NCBI RefSeq assembly: GCF_900199405.1
Contig: NZ_LT963430.1
Span: 2,015,605 to 2,079,604, forward strand
DNA from: Beduinella massiliensis
GTDB taxonomy: Bacteria > Bacillota > Clostridia > Christensenellales > Aristaeellaceae
Length of the DNA: 64,000 nt
Direction of reading: 5' to 3'
A program made the position numbers and the translations under genes. The notes beneath the pieces are model-generated. The model was not told the origin of the DNA. It made no database searches and saw nothing but the letters and a program-made list of their open reading frames with translations. The first letter of the stretch is position 1, and each line of letters starts with the position of its first letter. This document shows, in pieces, positions 1 through 8,754 of the stretch.

Positions 1-1191
1 TTTCCGGTCATCATGATCATCTCTGCGTTCAGCGCTTTTGTGGGCTTCGGCGGCGCGCCGCTGGCCTCCATCAAACTGGGCGAAGGCGACCGTGAGGGCG
101 CTGAAAGCATTCTGGGGACGGGCGTGGTGATGCTGCTCGTGCTCTCCGCCTTGCTCATGGCCTTTTTCTTCGCCTTCATGCGCCCGCTTCTGATCGCGTT
201 TGCCGCCAGCGAGCAAACCATCGGCTACGCACAGGATTACCTTACGATCTATCTGTACGGCACGCTGTTCGTGCAACTGGCGCTCGGTCTCAATCCCTTT
301 ATCAGCGCGCAGGGGTATGCCGCGACGGCCATGCTTTCGGTCATGATCGGCGCGGTGCTCAATATCGTGCTGGACCCGTTGCTCATCTTCGGACTCGGCA
401 TGGGCGTAAAGGGCGCGGCGCTGGCGACGGTGATCTCCCAAGCTGCCTCCTGCCTATGGGTGACGATGTTTCTCGCAAGCGCGAAGAGCCAGATTCGCAT
501 TCGTCCCACAAAGCTTCGACCTGATTTGCGGCGCGTCGCGGCCATCGCCTCGCTGGGCGTTTCGCCTTTCATCATGCAGTCCACAGAGAGCCTGGTACAG
601 ATCACGCTTAACCGCGGCATGCTGCAATACGGCGGCGACCTGTACGTAGGCACGATGACGATCATCATCAGCGTGTGCCAGCTCTTTTCTACGCCTGTAA
701 GCGGCTACACGAACGGCATGCAGCCGCTCATGAGCTTTAATTACGGCGCCTGCAAGATGGATCGCGTGCGCCGCACGTTCAAGCTGCTGCTCGTAAGCAC
801 CCTGTGCATTACCCACGCGGCGACGCTACTCACCATCTGCTTTCCGCGCGCATTCATACGCATGTTTACCTCTGACCCGCAGTTGATCGAACTGACGGTG
901 CGCGGTATGCGCATCTATATGCTGGGAATCGGTATCTTCGGCATTCAGAATGCCTGTCAGGCTGCCTTCCTTTCGCTCGGACAGGCGCGCGTCTCGCTGT
1001 TTTTGGCGGTGCTGCGCAAGATCATCCTGCTGATTCCGTTGGCGATGATCCTGCCGCGCTTCATGGGAGTGACCGGCGTTTACACTGCGGAACCGATTGC
1101 GGACACGCTTTCCGCGATCACGGCAGGCGCGCTCTTTTACATCAATTTTCCGCGTATCCTGAATCGAAGAATGGAACAGAAGAATATGTAA
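1..1191 (+). CDS. MATE family multidrug efflux transporter (5' end outside window)
   Basis: Integral membrane exporter of the MATE/NorM type, expected to extrude cationic compounds in exchange for Na+ or H+. The reading frame is open from base 1 and the first ATG in frame (base 13) sits inside a conserved membrane segment, so the true start lies upstream of the window. About 396 residues are visible out of roughly 450. The visible part holds about ten hydrophobic helices and the MATE-typical stretch with GFGGAPLASIKLG, a mid-protein loop, and a second half beginning near FNYGAC. It has no operon partner: the next gene starts about 170 bases downstream with its own SD. The family call is firm; the substrate cannot be inferred. 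Confidence 0.85.
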   Translation, partial: FPVIMIISAFSAFVGFGGAPLASIKLGEGDREGAESILGTGVVMLLVLSALLMAFFFAFMRPLLIAFAASEQTIGYAQDYLTIYLYGTLFVQLALGLNPFISAQGYAATAMLSVMIGAVLNIVLDPLLIFGLGMGVKGAALATVISQAASCLWVTMFLASAKSQIRIRPTKLRPDLRRVAAIASLGVSPFIMQSTESLVQITLNRGMLQYGGDLYVGTMTIIISVCQLFSTPVSGYTNGMQPLMSFNYGACKMDRVRRTFKLLLVSTLCITHAATLLTICFPRAFIRMFTSDPQLIELTVRGMRIYMLGIGIFGIQNACQAAFLSLGQARVSLFLAVLRKIILLIPLAMILPRFMGVTGVYTAEPIADTLSAITAGALFYINFPRILNRRMEQKNM

Positions 1192-1364
1192 ATGGCGGAT
1201 GGCCGCGAAACGCGAGGACGTCGTTTTTCAAACGAGGGACGCCCAGCGTTTCGTGGACATCCGTTTTATGCGCGCTTCGCGCTTCCATTTCTTAAAGGGG
1301 ACGCATTGGGATAATCGCCGCCCGCGACGGCAGAATAAAACTGCGATGCGGGAGGATGATGGAT

Positions 1365-2342
1365 ATGCATAAGGAATGGTTGACGCGCGGGGTGCTCGCC
1401 CTGACGGCGTGCGCGGTGCTGGGGATGCTCTTTTGGCCACGAGAGCAGGCGGTACGGGTGAAGACGGCGACCATCGAGCGGCGGACGATCGAGGATTGCG
1501 TCATGGGCAGCGGCGTTATCGGGCGAAGGGATACGAGCATGATCGCAAGCCAGACGGGCGGCCGTGTGGCGCAGGTGTATGTCGGCGCCGGCGAATGGGT
1601 CAAGGAAGGGCAGGCGCTCCTGCGACTGGATACGTCCCTGCTGGAAACCTCGCTGATGCAGGCGGTTCGCCGGGTGGAGAGCGCGAGCGTGGAGACGTTC
1701 GGAAACAGCACGGCCGATTCGCTGGTCAACGCGCAGCAGGCGACGATGCAGGACGAGGTGGAAACGCTCTGCGCGCAGGTGGCCGCGCAGACGCTGCGCG
1801 CGCAACAGGACGGGCAGGTGCTCTACACGCACGTGAAGAGCGGGGAGGTACTGCTCGCGGGCAGTCCGGCGCTCACGCTCGCGGGGGCGGAGCAGAGCGT
1901 CTCGATGCAGGTGGGCGAGCGAGACGCGGCGCGTCTTGAAACGGGGCTGCCCGCTCGGCTATTGCGCGACGAAAAGGTGATTGGCACGGGGCGCGTCACC
2001 TCTGTGGGCCTTCCGATGGCCCGCACGGACGGCATCAGCTTGGCAGACGTAGAGATCACGCCGGACGAGGAGCTGGAGCTGCCAGTCGGTTCTCGAGTAG
2101 ACGTGCAGATCGTTCGCGCCTCCAGAAATGCGGCGCTCGTGCTGCCGGTTGAGGCGTTTTCCGATGACGAACAGAGCGTATGGCAGGTTTATGGCGAACG
2201 CGTATGGCCGCTGAAGCTGAAGACGGGACTTCAGGACGACTTCGGCATCGAGGTGCTCAGTGCGCCGGTGACGCTTACCGTCGCGGTGGATGCCCCCGAT
2301 GCGCTTGAGGCGGGCACGCGTGTAAAGGCGGTGGAGCCGTAA
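1365..2342 (+). CDS. HlyD/MacA-like efflux adaptor (membrane fusion protein)
   Basis: Membrane-anchored adaptor of the HlyD/RND-MFP superfamily, 325 residues. An N-terminal membrane anchor (about residues 8-24) is followed by a lipoyl/barrel-sandwich region with the typical VGAGEWVKEGQALLRLD signature near residue 75, a short central section instead of a long coiled-coil hairpin, and a C-terminal beta-barrel with LPVEAF. Three ATGs lie close together. The one at 1365 is chosen because GGAGG (1351-1355) is 9 bases upstream, whereas the first abuts the SD. The stop overlaps the next start (TAATG), so the gene is translationally coupled to the FtsX-type permease. In MacAB-like systems the adaptor works with an ATPase and a permease; no ATPase gene is present here. 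Confidence 0.82.
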   Translation: MHKEWLTRGVLALTACAVLGMLFWPREQAVRVKTATIERRTIEDCVMGSGVIGRRDTSMIASQTGGRVAQVYVGAGEWVKEGQALLRLDTSLLETSLMQAVRRVESASVETFGNSTADSLVNAQQATMQDEVETLCAQVAAQTLRAQQDGQVLYTHVKSGEVLLAGSPALTLAGAEQSVSMQVGERDAARLETGLPARLLRDEKVIGTGRVTSVGLPMARTDGISLADVEITPDEELELPVGSRVDVQIVRASRNAALVLPVEAFSDDEQSVWQVYGERVWPLKLKTGLQDDFGIEVLSAPVTLTVAVDAPDALEAGTRVKAVEP

Positions 2343-3508
2343 TGCGCGGTCGGGACATATTGGGGCTTTCGCTCAAGAGCATCTTTCAGACGCCGGTGCG
2401 CTCTGTCTTGACGGTGCTGGGACTTTCCATCGGCATCGGGGCGATTGTGGCGATAACGGCGATCGGCGACGCGGGGCAGCGCGAGGTGGAGACGGAGCTT
2501 GGGCGCATCGGCGTAGGCCGCGCATGGGTTCACGCGAGCGTTCAAGAGGGCGTTTCGCTCAGACGTCAGGATGCAGGACTGATCGAGCGGGGGATAGAGG
2601 ACGTGCTCGTGAGCGCCAGCGCCGCCAGGACGGCCTACGCCACCCGCGCGGATGAGACGGCCGTCGTTAATCTGACGGGATGCGATGCACAGATGGGAGA
2701 CATCGAAAAGGTAAAGATGCAGAGCGGACGCTTCCTGCTTTCAAGGGACATCGAGAATACGCGGCCCGTCGCGGTCATCGACGCAGCGGCGCAGGCATCG
2801 CTGTTTGGAAACGGAAACGCGGTGGGGCAGACGATCGACCTATCCGGCAGGCGATTTTCCGTGGTGGGCGTCATCGCACCGGCGACCACGGAGCGCGTGA
2901 TCGCCACGGGCACAGGAAAGGTGTACATCCCGATCACCGTGTACGAGACGCTGTTTGGCGGCGGCGTGGATGAGCTGGTGCTTTGCGTAGACGCCTCGCG
3001 CGACGTCGGAGCGGTCGCAAAAAGCGCGGAAAAGATCCTGCTGAGGCGATATGGGGAAGGATATGAGGCGATCACCCTGGAGGAGGAGATGGCTGCGGCG
3101 CGGCGCATCCTGCAGATTTTCCTGCTCGTGATGTCCTGCGTGGCGCTCATCTGCATGCTGGTGGGCGGCATTGGGGTGATGAACATCATGCTCGTGTGCG
3201 TCCGAGAGCGAAAACGCGAAATCGGGCTGATGAAAGCGCTGGGGGCGACGGGGCGGACGATCCTGATGCAGTTTCTGCTGGAGGCGGTGTCCTACGCGAT
3301 GCTTGGCGGCATGCTTGGCATGGCGGCGGGCAGCGCGCTGATCGTGGGAGCCTCTCGTCTGATCGGCATATCGATCGAGGCGTCCCTCAGGACGCTTGGG
3401 GCGGCGGTAGGCTTCTCCGGCACGATCGGCCTCTTTTTCGGTGTCTATCCTGCAGTGCGGGCTTCCCGCATGATGCCGGTGGACGCGCTTAGAAGCGATC
3501 AGACGTAA
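2342..3508 (+). CDS. MacB-like ABC transporter permease (FtsX domain)
   Basis: Permease of the MacB/FtsX type, 388 residues. One N-terminal membrane helix (about residues 20-40, VLTVLGLSIGIGAIVAI) precedes a large extracytoplasmic MacB_PCD domain, and three C-terminal helices form the FtsX domain (near residues 258-285, 312-338 and 355-375). The conserved ERKREIGLMKALGA segment follows the second helix. It should handle export or mechanotransmission for peptides, lipids or antibiotics together with the adaptor encoded just upstream, with which it shares one base (TAATG). These permeases normally need a MacB/LolD-type ATPase. Here the ATPase is neither fused to the N-terminus nor encoded next door. 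Confidence 0.85.
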   Translation: MRGRDILGLSLKSIFQTPVRSVLTVLGLSIGIGAIVAITAIGDAGQREVETELGRIGVGRAWVHASVQEGVSLRRQDAGLIERGIEDVLVSASAARTAYATRADETAVVNLTGCDAQMGDIEKVKMQSGRFLLSRDIENTRPVAVIDAAAQASLFGNGNAVGQTIDLSGRRFSVVGVIAPATTERVIATGTGKVYIPITVYETLFGGGVDELVLCVDASRDVGAVAKSAEKILLRRYGEGYEAITLEEEMAAARRILQIFLLVMSCVALICMLVGGIGVMNIMLVCVRERKREIGLMKALGATGRTILMQFLLEAVSYAMLGGMLGMAAGSALIVGASRLIGISIEASLRTLGAAVGFSGTIGLFFGVYPAVRASRMMPVDALRSDQT

Positions 3509-3820
3509 ACGGCGAATAAGTTGAAGGCGGACAACAGGAAGATGCAGGAAATGGAAGGGCGGTAACGTTAACGCAATCCATATTGCGGCAAAAAACTGCA
3601 TTTTCTGTTATTTCAATATTCAAAATGTTAAAGCTTGAAAAAGGTAGTATTCAAAACACGGCGAAAACATGAGAAAAACGACGGAAAATCGAGATTTTCC
3701 CTAACCAATTTCATTAACCGGGTAAGAGGATAAAAAATGCGGCGAGAGCGTGAAAAAATGTGGCAAAATTGTGATGGAGACTACACAAATGCGCCGCGCG
3801 AAGTTTGTGTATTTAAGCAA
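3509..3820. other. AT-rich intergenic region with LacI-type palindrome
   Basis: The 423-base gap between the permease and the sugar ABC ATPase is far more AT-rich than its surroundings and has no credible gene. It contains a TAACGTTA palindrome at 3563-3570 with a central CG, the layout of LacI-family operators. A related half-inverted copy (TTAACGTT, 3871-3878) lies just after the promoter of the downstream gene. Runs of A and T around 3600-3740 could bend DNA or raise promoter strength. Regulation by a LacI-type sugar repressor is inference. Confidence 0.45.
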
Positions 3821-3849
3821 TTTACGTTCGTAAAATAAACCGGTATAAT
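3821..3849 (+). promoter_or_regulatory. Sigma-A promoter of the sugar ABC ATPase gene
   Basis: TTTACG (3821-3826), a 17-base spacer and a perfect TATAAT (3844-3849). The start point would be near 3857. The TTAACGTT palindrome at 3871-3878 therefore sits at about +14 to +21, where a bound repressor would block transcription. Confidence 0.75.
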
Positions 3850-3931
3850 GATGGCAAATGAGGTTGACAGTTAACGTTCAGCCCAGTTTGCCCGTAGGAA
3901 CAACTCAATATTTAGTAAGGGGGATCTCTTG

Positions 3932-5053
3932 ATGGCAAGCGTATCTTTGAAGCACATCTACAAGATCTATTCCGGCAATGTGACGGCAGTGAGCGACTTC
4001 TGCCTGGACATTGAGGACAAGGAGTTCATCGTGCTGGTCGGCCCCTCCGGCTGCGGTAAGTCCACGACCCTGCGCATGGTCGCAGGTCTGGAAGAAATCT
4101 CCGACGGCGAGCTGTACATCGGTGAGAAGCTTGTAAACGACGTGGCTCCGAAGGATCGCGACATCGCGATGGTTTTCCAGAACTACGCTCTTTACCCGCA
4201 CATGACGGTGTACGACAACATGGCGTTCGGCCTGAAGCTGCGCAAGAAGCCCAAGGCGGAAATCGACAAGCTCGTGCACGAAGCGGCCAAGATTCTGGAC
4301 ATCGAGCACCTGCTCAACCGTAAGCCGAAGGCTCTTTCCGGCGGTCAGCGTCAGCGCGTCGCCCTGGGCCGCGCCATCGTCCGTGACCCGAAGGTCTTCC
4401 TCTTTGACGAGCCGCTGTCCAACTTGGACGCCAAGCTGCGCGTCGCGATGCGTACCGAAATTACCAAGCTGCATCAGCGTCTGCAGACCACGTTCATCTA
4501 TGTCACGCATGACCAGACCGAGGCCATGACCATGGCGTCGCGCATCGTCGTCATGAAGGACGGCTTTATCCAGCAGGTCGATACGCCGCAGAACCTGTAC
4601 GACTATCCCTGCAACCTGTTCGTCGCGTCCTTCATCGGCAGCCCGCAGATGAACTTCTTCACCGTGAAGCTGGAGAAGCAGGCGGACGGCGTCTGGGCGA
4701 AGTTTGGCGACAACAAGATCAAGGTGCCGGTCAGCAAGATTTCCAAGTTCGTCGACGAGAGCTACATCGGCAAGGAAGTTTACATGGGCATCCGTCCTGA
4801 AAACATCCATGATGAGGAAGTTTTCATCGCCAACTCCGAGACCAGCGTCATCGATGCGAAGGTCGAGGTTGTCGAACTGATGGGTTCTGAAACCTACCTG
4901 TACCTGAAGACCTCCGGCAAGGACGAAAACATCATCGCCCGCGTCGATCCGCGCTCCACGGCCCGCACCGGCGATACCATCAAGATCGCCTTTGATGCGA
5001 ACCGCCTGCACTTCTTCGACAAGGATACGGAAGCGACCATCGTTTCCCGGTAA
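3932..5053 (+). CDS. Sugar ABC transporter ATP-binding subunit (MsmK/UgpC/MalK type)
   Basis: Cytoplasmic ATPase that powers carbohydrate uptake by CUT1 ABC importers, 373 residues, the usual length. Walker [10 protein letters not shown] is at residues 37-45, the Q-loop lies in [10 protein letters not shown], the signature LSGGQ starts at 135, Walker B ends FLFDE at 160, and the switch histidine is H193. The C-terminal third is the TOBE/MalK regulatory domain. ATG 3932 is preferred over the adjacent TTG because AAGGGGG is 8 bases upstream. No permease or binding-protein gene is adjacent and a terminator follows at once. In Firmicutes such stand-alone ATPases (MsmK) serve several sugar importers; a shared role here is inference. 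The exact substrate name is not assignable. Confidence 0.9.
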   Translation: MASVSLKHIYKIYSGNVTAVSDFCLDIEDKEFIVLVGPSGCGKSTTLRMVAGLEEISDGELYIGEKLVNDVAPKDRDIAMVFQNYALYPHMTVYDNMAFGLKLRKKPKAEIDKLVHEAAKILDIEHLLNRKPKALSGGQRQRVALGRAIVRDPKVFLFDEPLSNLDAKLRVAMRTEITKLHQRLQTTFIYVTHDQTEAMTMASRIVVMKDGFIQQVDTPQNLYDYPCNLFVASFIGSPQMNFFTVKLEKQADGVWAKFGDNKIKVPVSKISKFVDESYIGKEVYMGIRPENIHDEEVFIANSETSVIDAKVEVVELMGSETYLYLKTSGKDENIIARVDPRSTARTGDTIKIAFDANRLHFFDKDTEATIVSR

Positions 5054-5064
5054 GGCATTTTTAC

Positions 5065-5098
5065 GGAGCCGTAAGCAAGACTTACGGCCCCTTTTTTA
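5065..5098 (+). terminator. Rho-independent terminator after the sugar ABC ATPase
   Basis: An 8-bp perfect stem (GCCGTAAG 5068-5075 with CTTACGGC 5081-5088) has a 5-base loop and is followed by CCCTTTTTTATT. Confidence 0.85.
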
Positions 5099-5341
5099 TT
5101 GCTCCGCCGTCCGCGCAGGCAGTAAAGCATCGGTGCCTTTGTGCGTTTTTGACTAATATCGACAAAATCACCAAATCATAACGGTATTACCACGCCAAAA
5201 AGAGTGAATCTGTCCATGTGCCTCTAGCATATTTTCAAAAAATCGATTATAATAAAAAAGGTATGATGCTAAACCATAAAGAGTTTCGTTCAGTTTTACT
5301 GAAAATGGATTGATATGGAAGCAACGAAAGGAGTAGGTTGG

Positions 5342-6412
5342 ATGGTTCCTGAAAAACGCTTTTTGAATCAGGTTCAGCAAGTTCTGGCCCGGCTGATGCA
5401 GCCGATCTGGCTTTTGGACGTAGAAGGAAATGTGCTTTTACCCGAAGAACAGCAGGTTCAGCTGAACCTGCCCGAGTTCATGGAACCCGGGTTGCCCGTC
5501 GCCTTCGACGGAAAGACGTTCCTCACCATCGGCATTACGCCGGAACTGGTGCTTTGTGCGGATGCGCAGGGTGCCGCCACGCACGACTGCATCCTGTTGG
5601 CAGGTGCGATGATCCAGTCCATGGGACGCGGCGAAGCGCCGATCGCCAGCCGTTACGATGTCTATCGCCGCGTGCTGCGCGAGGAGCTGACCGGCTCCGA
5701 GCTGGAAGCGCTCGCGCATGAGCACCAGATCGACATGGAACGCGACCGCAGCGTGCTGGTCTTCCAGCTTTTGCAGACGGAAAACGACACCGCTTTTACT
5801 CAGCTTGAGGAACTCGTGCCGCGCGCCAACGGCGACCTGCTCATCGAGATGGATCGCCATACGGTCGTGCTGCTCAAGAGCATGGAACAGGTGGAAGCGT
5901 TCGACGAGCTGTTCCAGCTGGCAGAAGCTATCGATCAGATGCTGATGGACGAGCTGGGGCATAGCTGCATCGTGGGCATCGGCGAGCCCAAGCATCACCT
6001 TTCGGAGCTGGGCGAGTCCTACCGCGAGTCGCGCCGCGCGATCGAGGTCGGTCGTACCTTCTGTGCGGATCAGCACATCTTTGTGTACCGCAACCTCGTG
6101 CTGGAGCGCTTCCTGATGGATATCCCGCGCGAACTGGGACAGCGCTATCACAGCATCCTCTTCAACCGCCGCACCGCGCGGTTGTTCAACGAGGAAATGC
6201 TGCATACTATCGAGATGTTCTTTGCCAAGGATTTGAACCTATCCGACACGGCCCGCCAGCTTTACATCCATCGTAATACGCTGGTGTACCGCCTGGACAA
6301 GGTGCAGCGTCAGACGGGCCTCGACCTGCGCAAGTTCGACGATGCGGTCACCTTCAAGATGATGCTGCTGCTCGGCAAGAGCGGCAAGGACAAGCCGCGT
6401 CCCGTGTACTGA
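5342..6412 (+). CDS. CdaR/PucR-type transcriptional regulator
   Basis: DNA-binding regulator of about 356 residues. The C-terminal 60 residues match the PucR/CdaR helix-turn-helix, with LSDTARQLYIHRNTLVYRLD followed by a GLDLR segment. The centre resembles the GGDEF-like domain of CdaR family activators, and the N-terminal 120 residues would be the effector-sensing part. CdaR-family proteins control use of sugar acids, purines and other carbon sources; the ligand here is unknown. ATG 5342 is chosen because GAAAGGAG (5326-5333) is 8 bases upstream, whereas an in-frame ATG at 5315 has no SD. The gene is monocistronic between two terminators and follows the sugar ABC ATPase, so a link to carbohydrate supply is plausible. 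Confidence 0.83.
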   Translation: MVPEKRFLNQVQQVLARLMQPIWLLDVEGNVLLPEEQQVQLNLPEFMEPGLPVAFDGKTFLTIGITPELVLCADAQGAATHDCILLAGAMIQSMGRGEAPIASRYDVYRRVLREELTGSELEALAHEHQIDMERDRSVLVFQLLQTENDTAFTQLEELVPRANGDLLIEMDRHTVVLLKSMEQVEAFDELFQLAEAIDQMLMDELGHSCIVGIGEPKHHLSELGESYRESRRAIEVGRTFCADQHIFVYRNLVLERFLMDIPRELGQRYHSILFNRRTARLFNEEMLHTIEMFFAKDLNLSDTARQLYIHRNTLVYRLDKVQRQTGLDLRKFDDAVTFKMMLLLGKSGKDKPRPVY

Positions 6413-6438
6413 GCGGCGGGCGCCGATAGGTATAAAGG

Positions 6439-6470
6439 GGGATTCCGGTGACGAGCCGGAATCCCTTTTC
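6439..6470 (+). terminator. Rho-independent terminator after the CdaR-type regulator
   Basis: A perfect 10-bp stem (GGGATTCCGG 6439-6448 with CCGGAATCCC 6456-6465) has a 7-base loop and is followed by TTTTC. Confidence 0.88.
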
Positions 6471-6544
6471 ATACACAGCGCTTTACGCAACAAAAACGAA
6501 TCCGAAAACGTCAGATGCATAGACTGACAGAAAGGGCTTATGGC

Positions 6545-7789
6545 ATGCAGCATAAAAATATGATGCGGATCGCGGCGGCCGCGCTGACGCTGACGCTGAC
6601 GGGCGCCGCGCTGAGCGCCTGCGCGACGGGTTTTTTCCTCGGCACAAAGGGTAAGGAGAAGACGGTCACCATCACGCGGGAAGAATACGACCGACTGAAG
6701 CAATTTGAACGTCTGGATGAGCTGATGCAGATCGTGAACGCGTTTTACTACGAGGAGCCGGATACGGACGCGATGCTGGAATACGCGGCCATCGGGCTGA
6801 TGGTGGGGCTCGACGATCCGTACTCCTTTTATTATACGCCGGAGGACTATGCCTCGATGAACGAAAACGTCGAGGGTACCTACGCGGGTATCGGCACGCA
6901 GCTTCTCGTCGATCCGGAGGACACGTTAATGATGGTGACGCGCGTGTTCAAGGGCAGCCCGGCCGAGGCGGCGGGGGTGCTTTCAGGCGACAAGATCATC
7001 GGTGTGGATGGCGTCGGCTATACCGGATACGAGCAGAGTCAGGCGGTCGCGGCCATGCGCGGCGAGCCGGGAACCGAGGTCACCATCACCGTTCTGCGCG
7101 GCGAGGAGACGATGGACCTGACCGTTCAGCGGGCGCAGATCGAAATGAACTACGTGGAATACGAGATGATGGAAGACGCCATCGGTTACGTCATCGTGTA
7201 CGACTTCATGGGCGACGCGGCGGACGGGTTTAAGGAGGCTGTTTCCTACTTTCAGCAGCAGGGCGCGAAGGGAATGATCCTCGACCTGCGAAGCAATGGC
7301 GGAGGACTCGTCACCGATGCGGTGGCCATCGCGGACGTGCTGCTGCCCGAGGGCGTGATCGTCTCGACCGAGGACCGCTACGGCAACCGGACGGAAGAGC
7401 GCTCGGACGAGGAGGCTTTGGGACTGCCGCTTGCGGTACTGGTCAACGGTTACAGTGCGAGCGCTTCGGAGATCGTCGCGGGCGCGGTCAAGGATACCGG
7501 CGTCGGCACGCTGGTGGGCGAGAAGACGTTCGGAAAGGGCATCATGCAGGCGGTTTTCCCCTTTGATTCTGACGGCGCAGGCATGCAGCTTACCGTCGCG
7601 CGCTACTTTACCCCCTCGGGCACGTGCATTCACGGTATCGGCATCGAGCCGGATGTGCCGGTGCAGCAGGCAGAGGATGTGAAGCTGCGTTACGGCATCA
7701 ATAACATCCCGCGCGATAAGGATGTGCAGCTCCAAAAAGCGGTCGAGGTCGTCCGCGATCAGATCGCAGCGGAAGGAACAGCAGAATAA
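6545..7789 (+). CDS. S41 C-terminal processing protease, lipoprotein (CtpA/CtpB-like)
   Basis: Extracytoplasmic serine protease of the carboxyl-terminal processing family, 414 residues. ATG 6545 is chosen because GAAAGGG (6530-6536) is 8 bases upstream. The resulting N-terminus is a lipoprotein signal with lipobox LSAC and lipidated Cys26. A PDZ domain follows (about residues 105-185, with the YAGIGTQ and GVLSGDKIIGVDG segments), then the S41 core. The catalytic dyad is visible: Ser306 in YSASASEI and Lys331 in TFGKG, with the family's 25-residue spacing. Such proteases trim or degrade secreted proteins, and in spore formers CtpB activates pro-sigma-K signalling. Whether this copy acts in sporulation is unknown. 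It is a single-gene unit closed by a terminator. Confidence 0.9.
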   Translation: MQHKNMMRIAAAALTLTLTGAALSACATGFFLGTKGKEKTVTITREEYDRLKQFERLDELMQIVNAFYYEEPDTDAMLEYAAIGLMVGLDDPYSFYYTPEDYASMNENVEGTYAGIGTQLLVDPEDTLMMVTRVFKGSPAEAAGVLSGDKIIGVDGVGYTGYEQSQAVAAMRGEPGTEVTITVLRGEETMDLTVQRAQIEMNYVEYEMMEDAIGYVIVYDFMGDAADGFKEAVSYFQQQGAKGMILDLRSNGGGLVTDAVAIADVLLPEGVIVSTEDRYGNRTEERSDEEALGLPLAVLVNGYSASASEIVAGAVKDTGVGTLVGEKTFGKGIMQAVFPFDSDGAGMQLTVARYFTPSGTCIHGIGIEPDVPVQQAEDVKLRYGINNIPRDKDVQLQKAVEVVRDQIAAEGTAE

Positions 7790-7796
7790 ACCGTTC

Positions 7797-7823
7797 AGAG
7801 CGGCTGGAATGGCCGCTCTTTTC
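7797..7823 (+). terminator. Rho-independent terminator after the S41 protease
   Basis: A 7-bp stem (GAGCGGC 7798-7804 with GCCGCTC 7812-7818) has a 7-base loop and is followed by TTTTCC. Confidence 0.75.
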
Positions 7824-7931
7824 CTTTGTGCCTGCTGAAAATTACGCGCGGGCTGGGTAGGCAAACGAGCGATGCAGGGACTCTCAGGCGGACGCGTGCA
7901 CTGCCTGTCTTTGGGATCATATGGAAAGCCC

Positions 7932-7959
7932 TTGACATGCCGCCGGAGCGTGCTATAAT
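7932..7959 (+). promoter_or_regulatory. Strong sigma-A promoter for the ABC-2 exporter operon
   Basis: Consensus TTGACA (7932-7937), a 16-base spacer and TATAAT (7954-7959). Transcription would begin near 7966, about 50 bases before the ATPase start. Confidence 0.85.
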
Positions 7960-8016
7960 CTATTTAGAAAAAAATCTAATTATCGAAGGCGGCATTCGGG
8001 CCGCAGAAGGAGCCAT

Positions 8017-8754
8017 ATGATTCAGCTGAAGCATCTGTGCAAGGCCTACGCGAAGGGCAGCGTGCGGGCGGTAGACGATCTGACGCTCCACGTCAATCGG
8101 GGCGAGATATTTGGGTTCATCGGGCCGAATGGTGCGGGCAAGACGACGACGATCAAGATGCTCACAGGCATTCTGCGTCCGGACGCGGGAGAGGTCGTCA
8201 TCGGAGGCGTGAGCATGCAGAAGGACCCCATCGCGGCAAAGCGCATGATCGGCTACGTGCCCGATGGCGGAGAGGTATACGAGCGGCTGACGGGGATGGA
8301 GTACCTGTCCTTCATGGCGGACATGTACGGCGTGGAAAATTCACAGCGGCGGGAGCGCATCGGCCGATATCTTGAAATGTTCGAGATGACGCAGGCGGCG
8401 GGCGACCTCGTACGCAGCTATTCGCGAGGCATGCGCCAGAAGATCACGCTGATCGGTGCGCTGATCCATCAGCCCGCGCTTTGGGTGCTCGACGAGCCGA
8501 TGGTCGGGCTGGATCCCTGGGCGGCTCATATCCTGAAAGAAGAGATGCGCCGTCACTGCGAGAGCGGCAACACGGTCTTCTTTTCGACCCACGTGCTGGA
8601 CGTGGCGGAGAGGCTGTGTGACCGCATCGGCATCATACAGTCCGGCAGGCTGATCGCGGAGGGGACGATGGACGAACTGCGCAGCGCTGAGCATGCGCAG
8701 ACGCTGGAGAGCATCTTCCTGGAGATGACCGACGCGGACGGCGGAAAGGAATGA
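8017..8754 (+). CDS. ABC-2 type exporter ATP-binding protein
   Basis: Cytoplasmic ATPase of the ABC-2/EcsA/YxlF group, 245 residues. Walker A GPNGAGKTT is near residue 38, the signature is YSRGMRQK near 141, Walker B with LDEPMVGLDP is near 158, and the switch histidine lies in FFSTHVLD. The C-terminus is short and lacks a drug-resistance extension. The SD is AGAAGGAG just before the ATG. Its last codon overlaps the start of the large permease gene (ATGA), so the two form one exporter. Substrate candidates for this class include peptides, proteins or antibiotics; nothing in the sequence settles this. Confidence 0.9.
   Translation: MIQLKHLCKAYAKGSVRAVDDLTLHVNRGEIFGFIGPNGAGKTTTIKMLTGILRPDAGEVVIGGVSMQKDPIAAKRMIGYVPDGGEVYERLTGMEYLSFMADMYGVENSQRRERIGRYLEMFEMTQAAGDLVRSYSRGMRQKITLIGALIHQPALWVLDEPMVGLDPWAAHILKEEMRRHCESGNTVFFSTHVLDVAERLCDRIGIIQSGRLIAEGTMDELRSAEHAQTLESIFLEMTDADGGKE

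Noticed and set aside
3905-5011. Minus-strand open frame of 368 codons across the sugar ABC ATPase
   Set aside because: It is a mirror of a conserved gene with full ABC motifs on the plus strand. It has no SD and a composition (Asp, Leu, Val, His) typical of antisense frames in GC-rich genes.
7826-8020. A 64-codon plus-strand frame before the ABC-2 ATPase
   Set aside because: It overlaps the consensus promoter at 7932-7959 and has no SD. The downstream ATPase has its own start.
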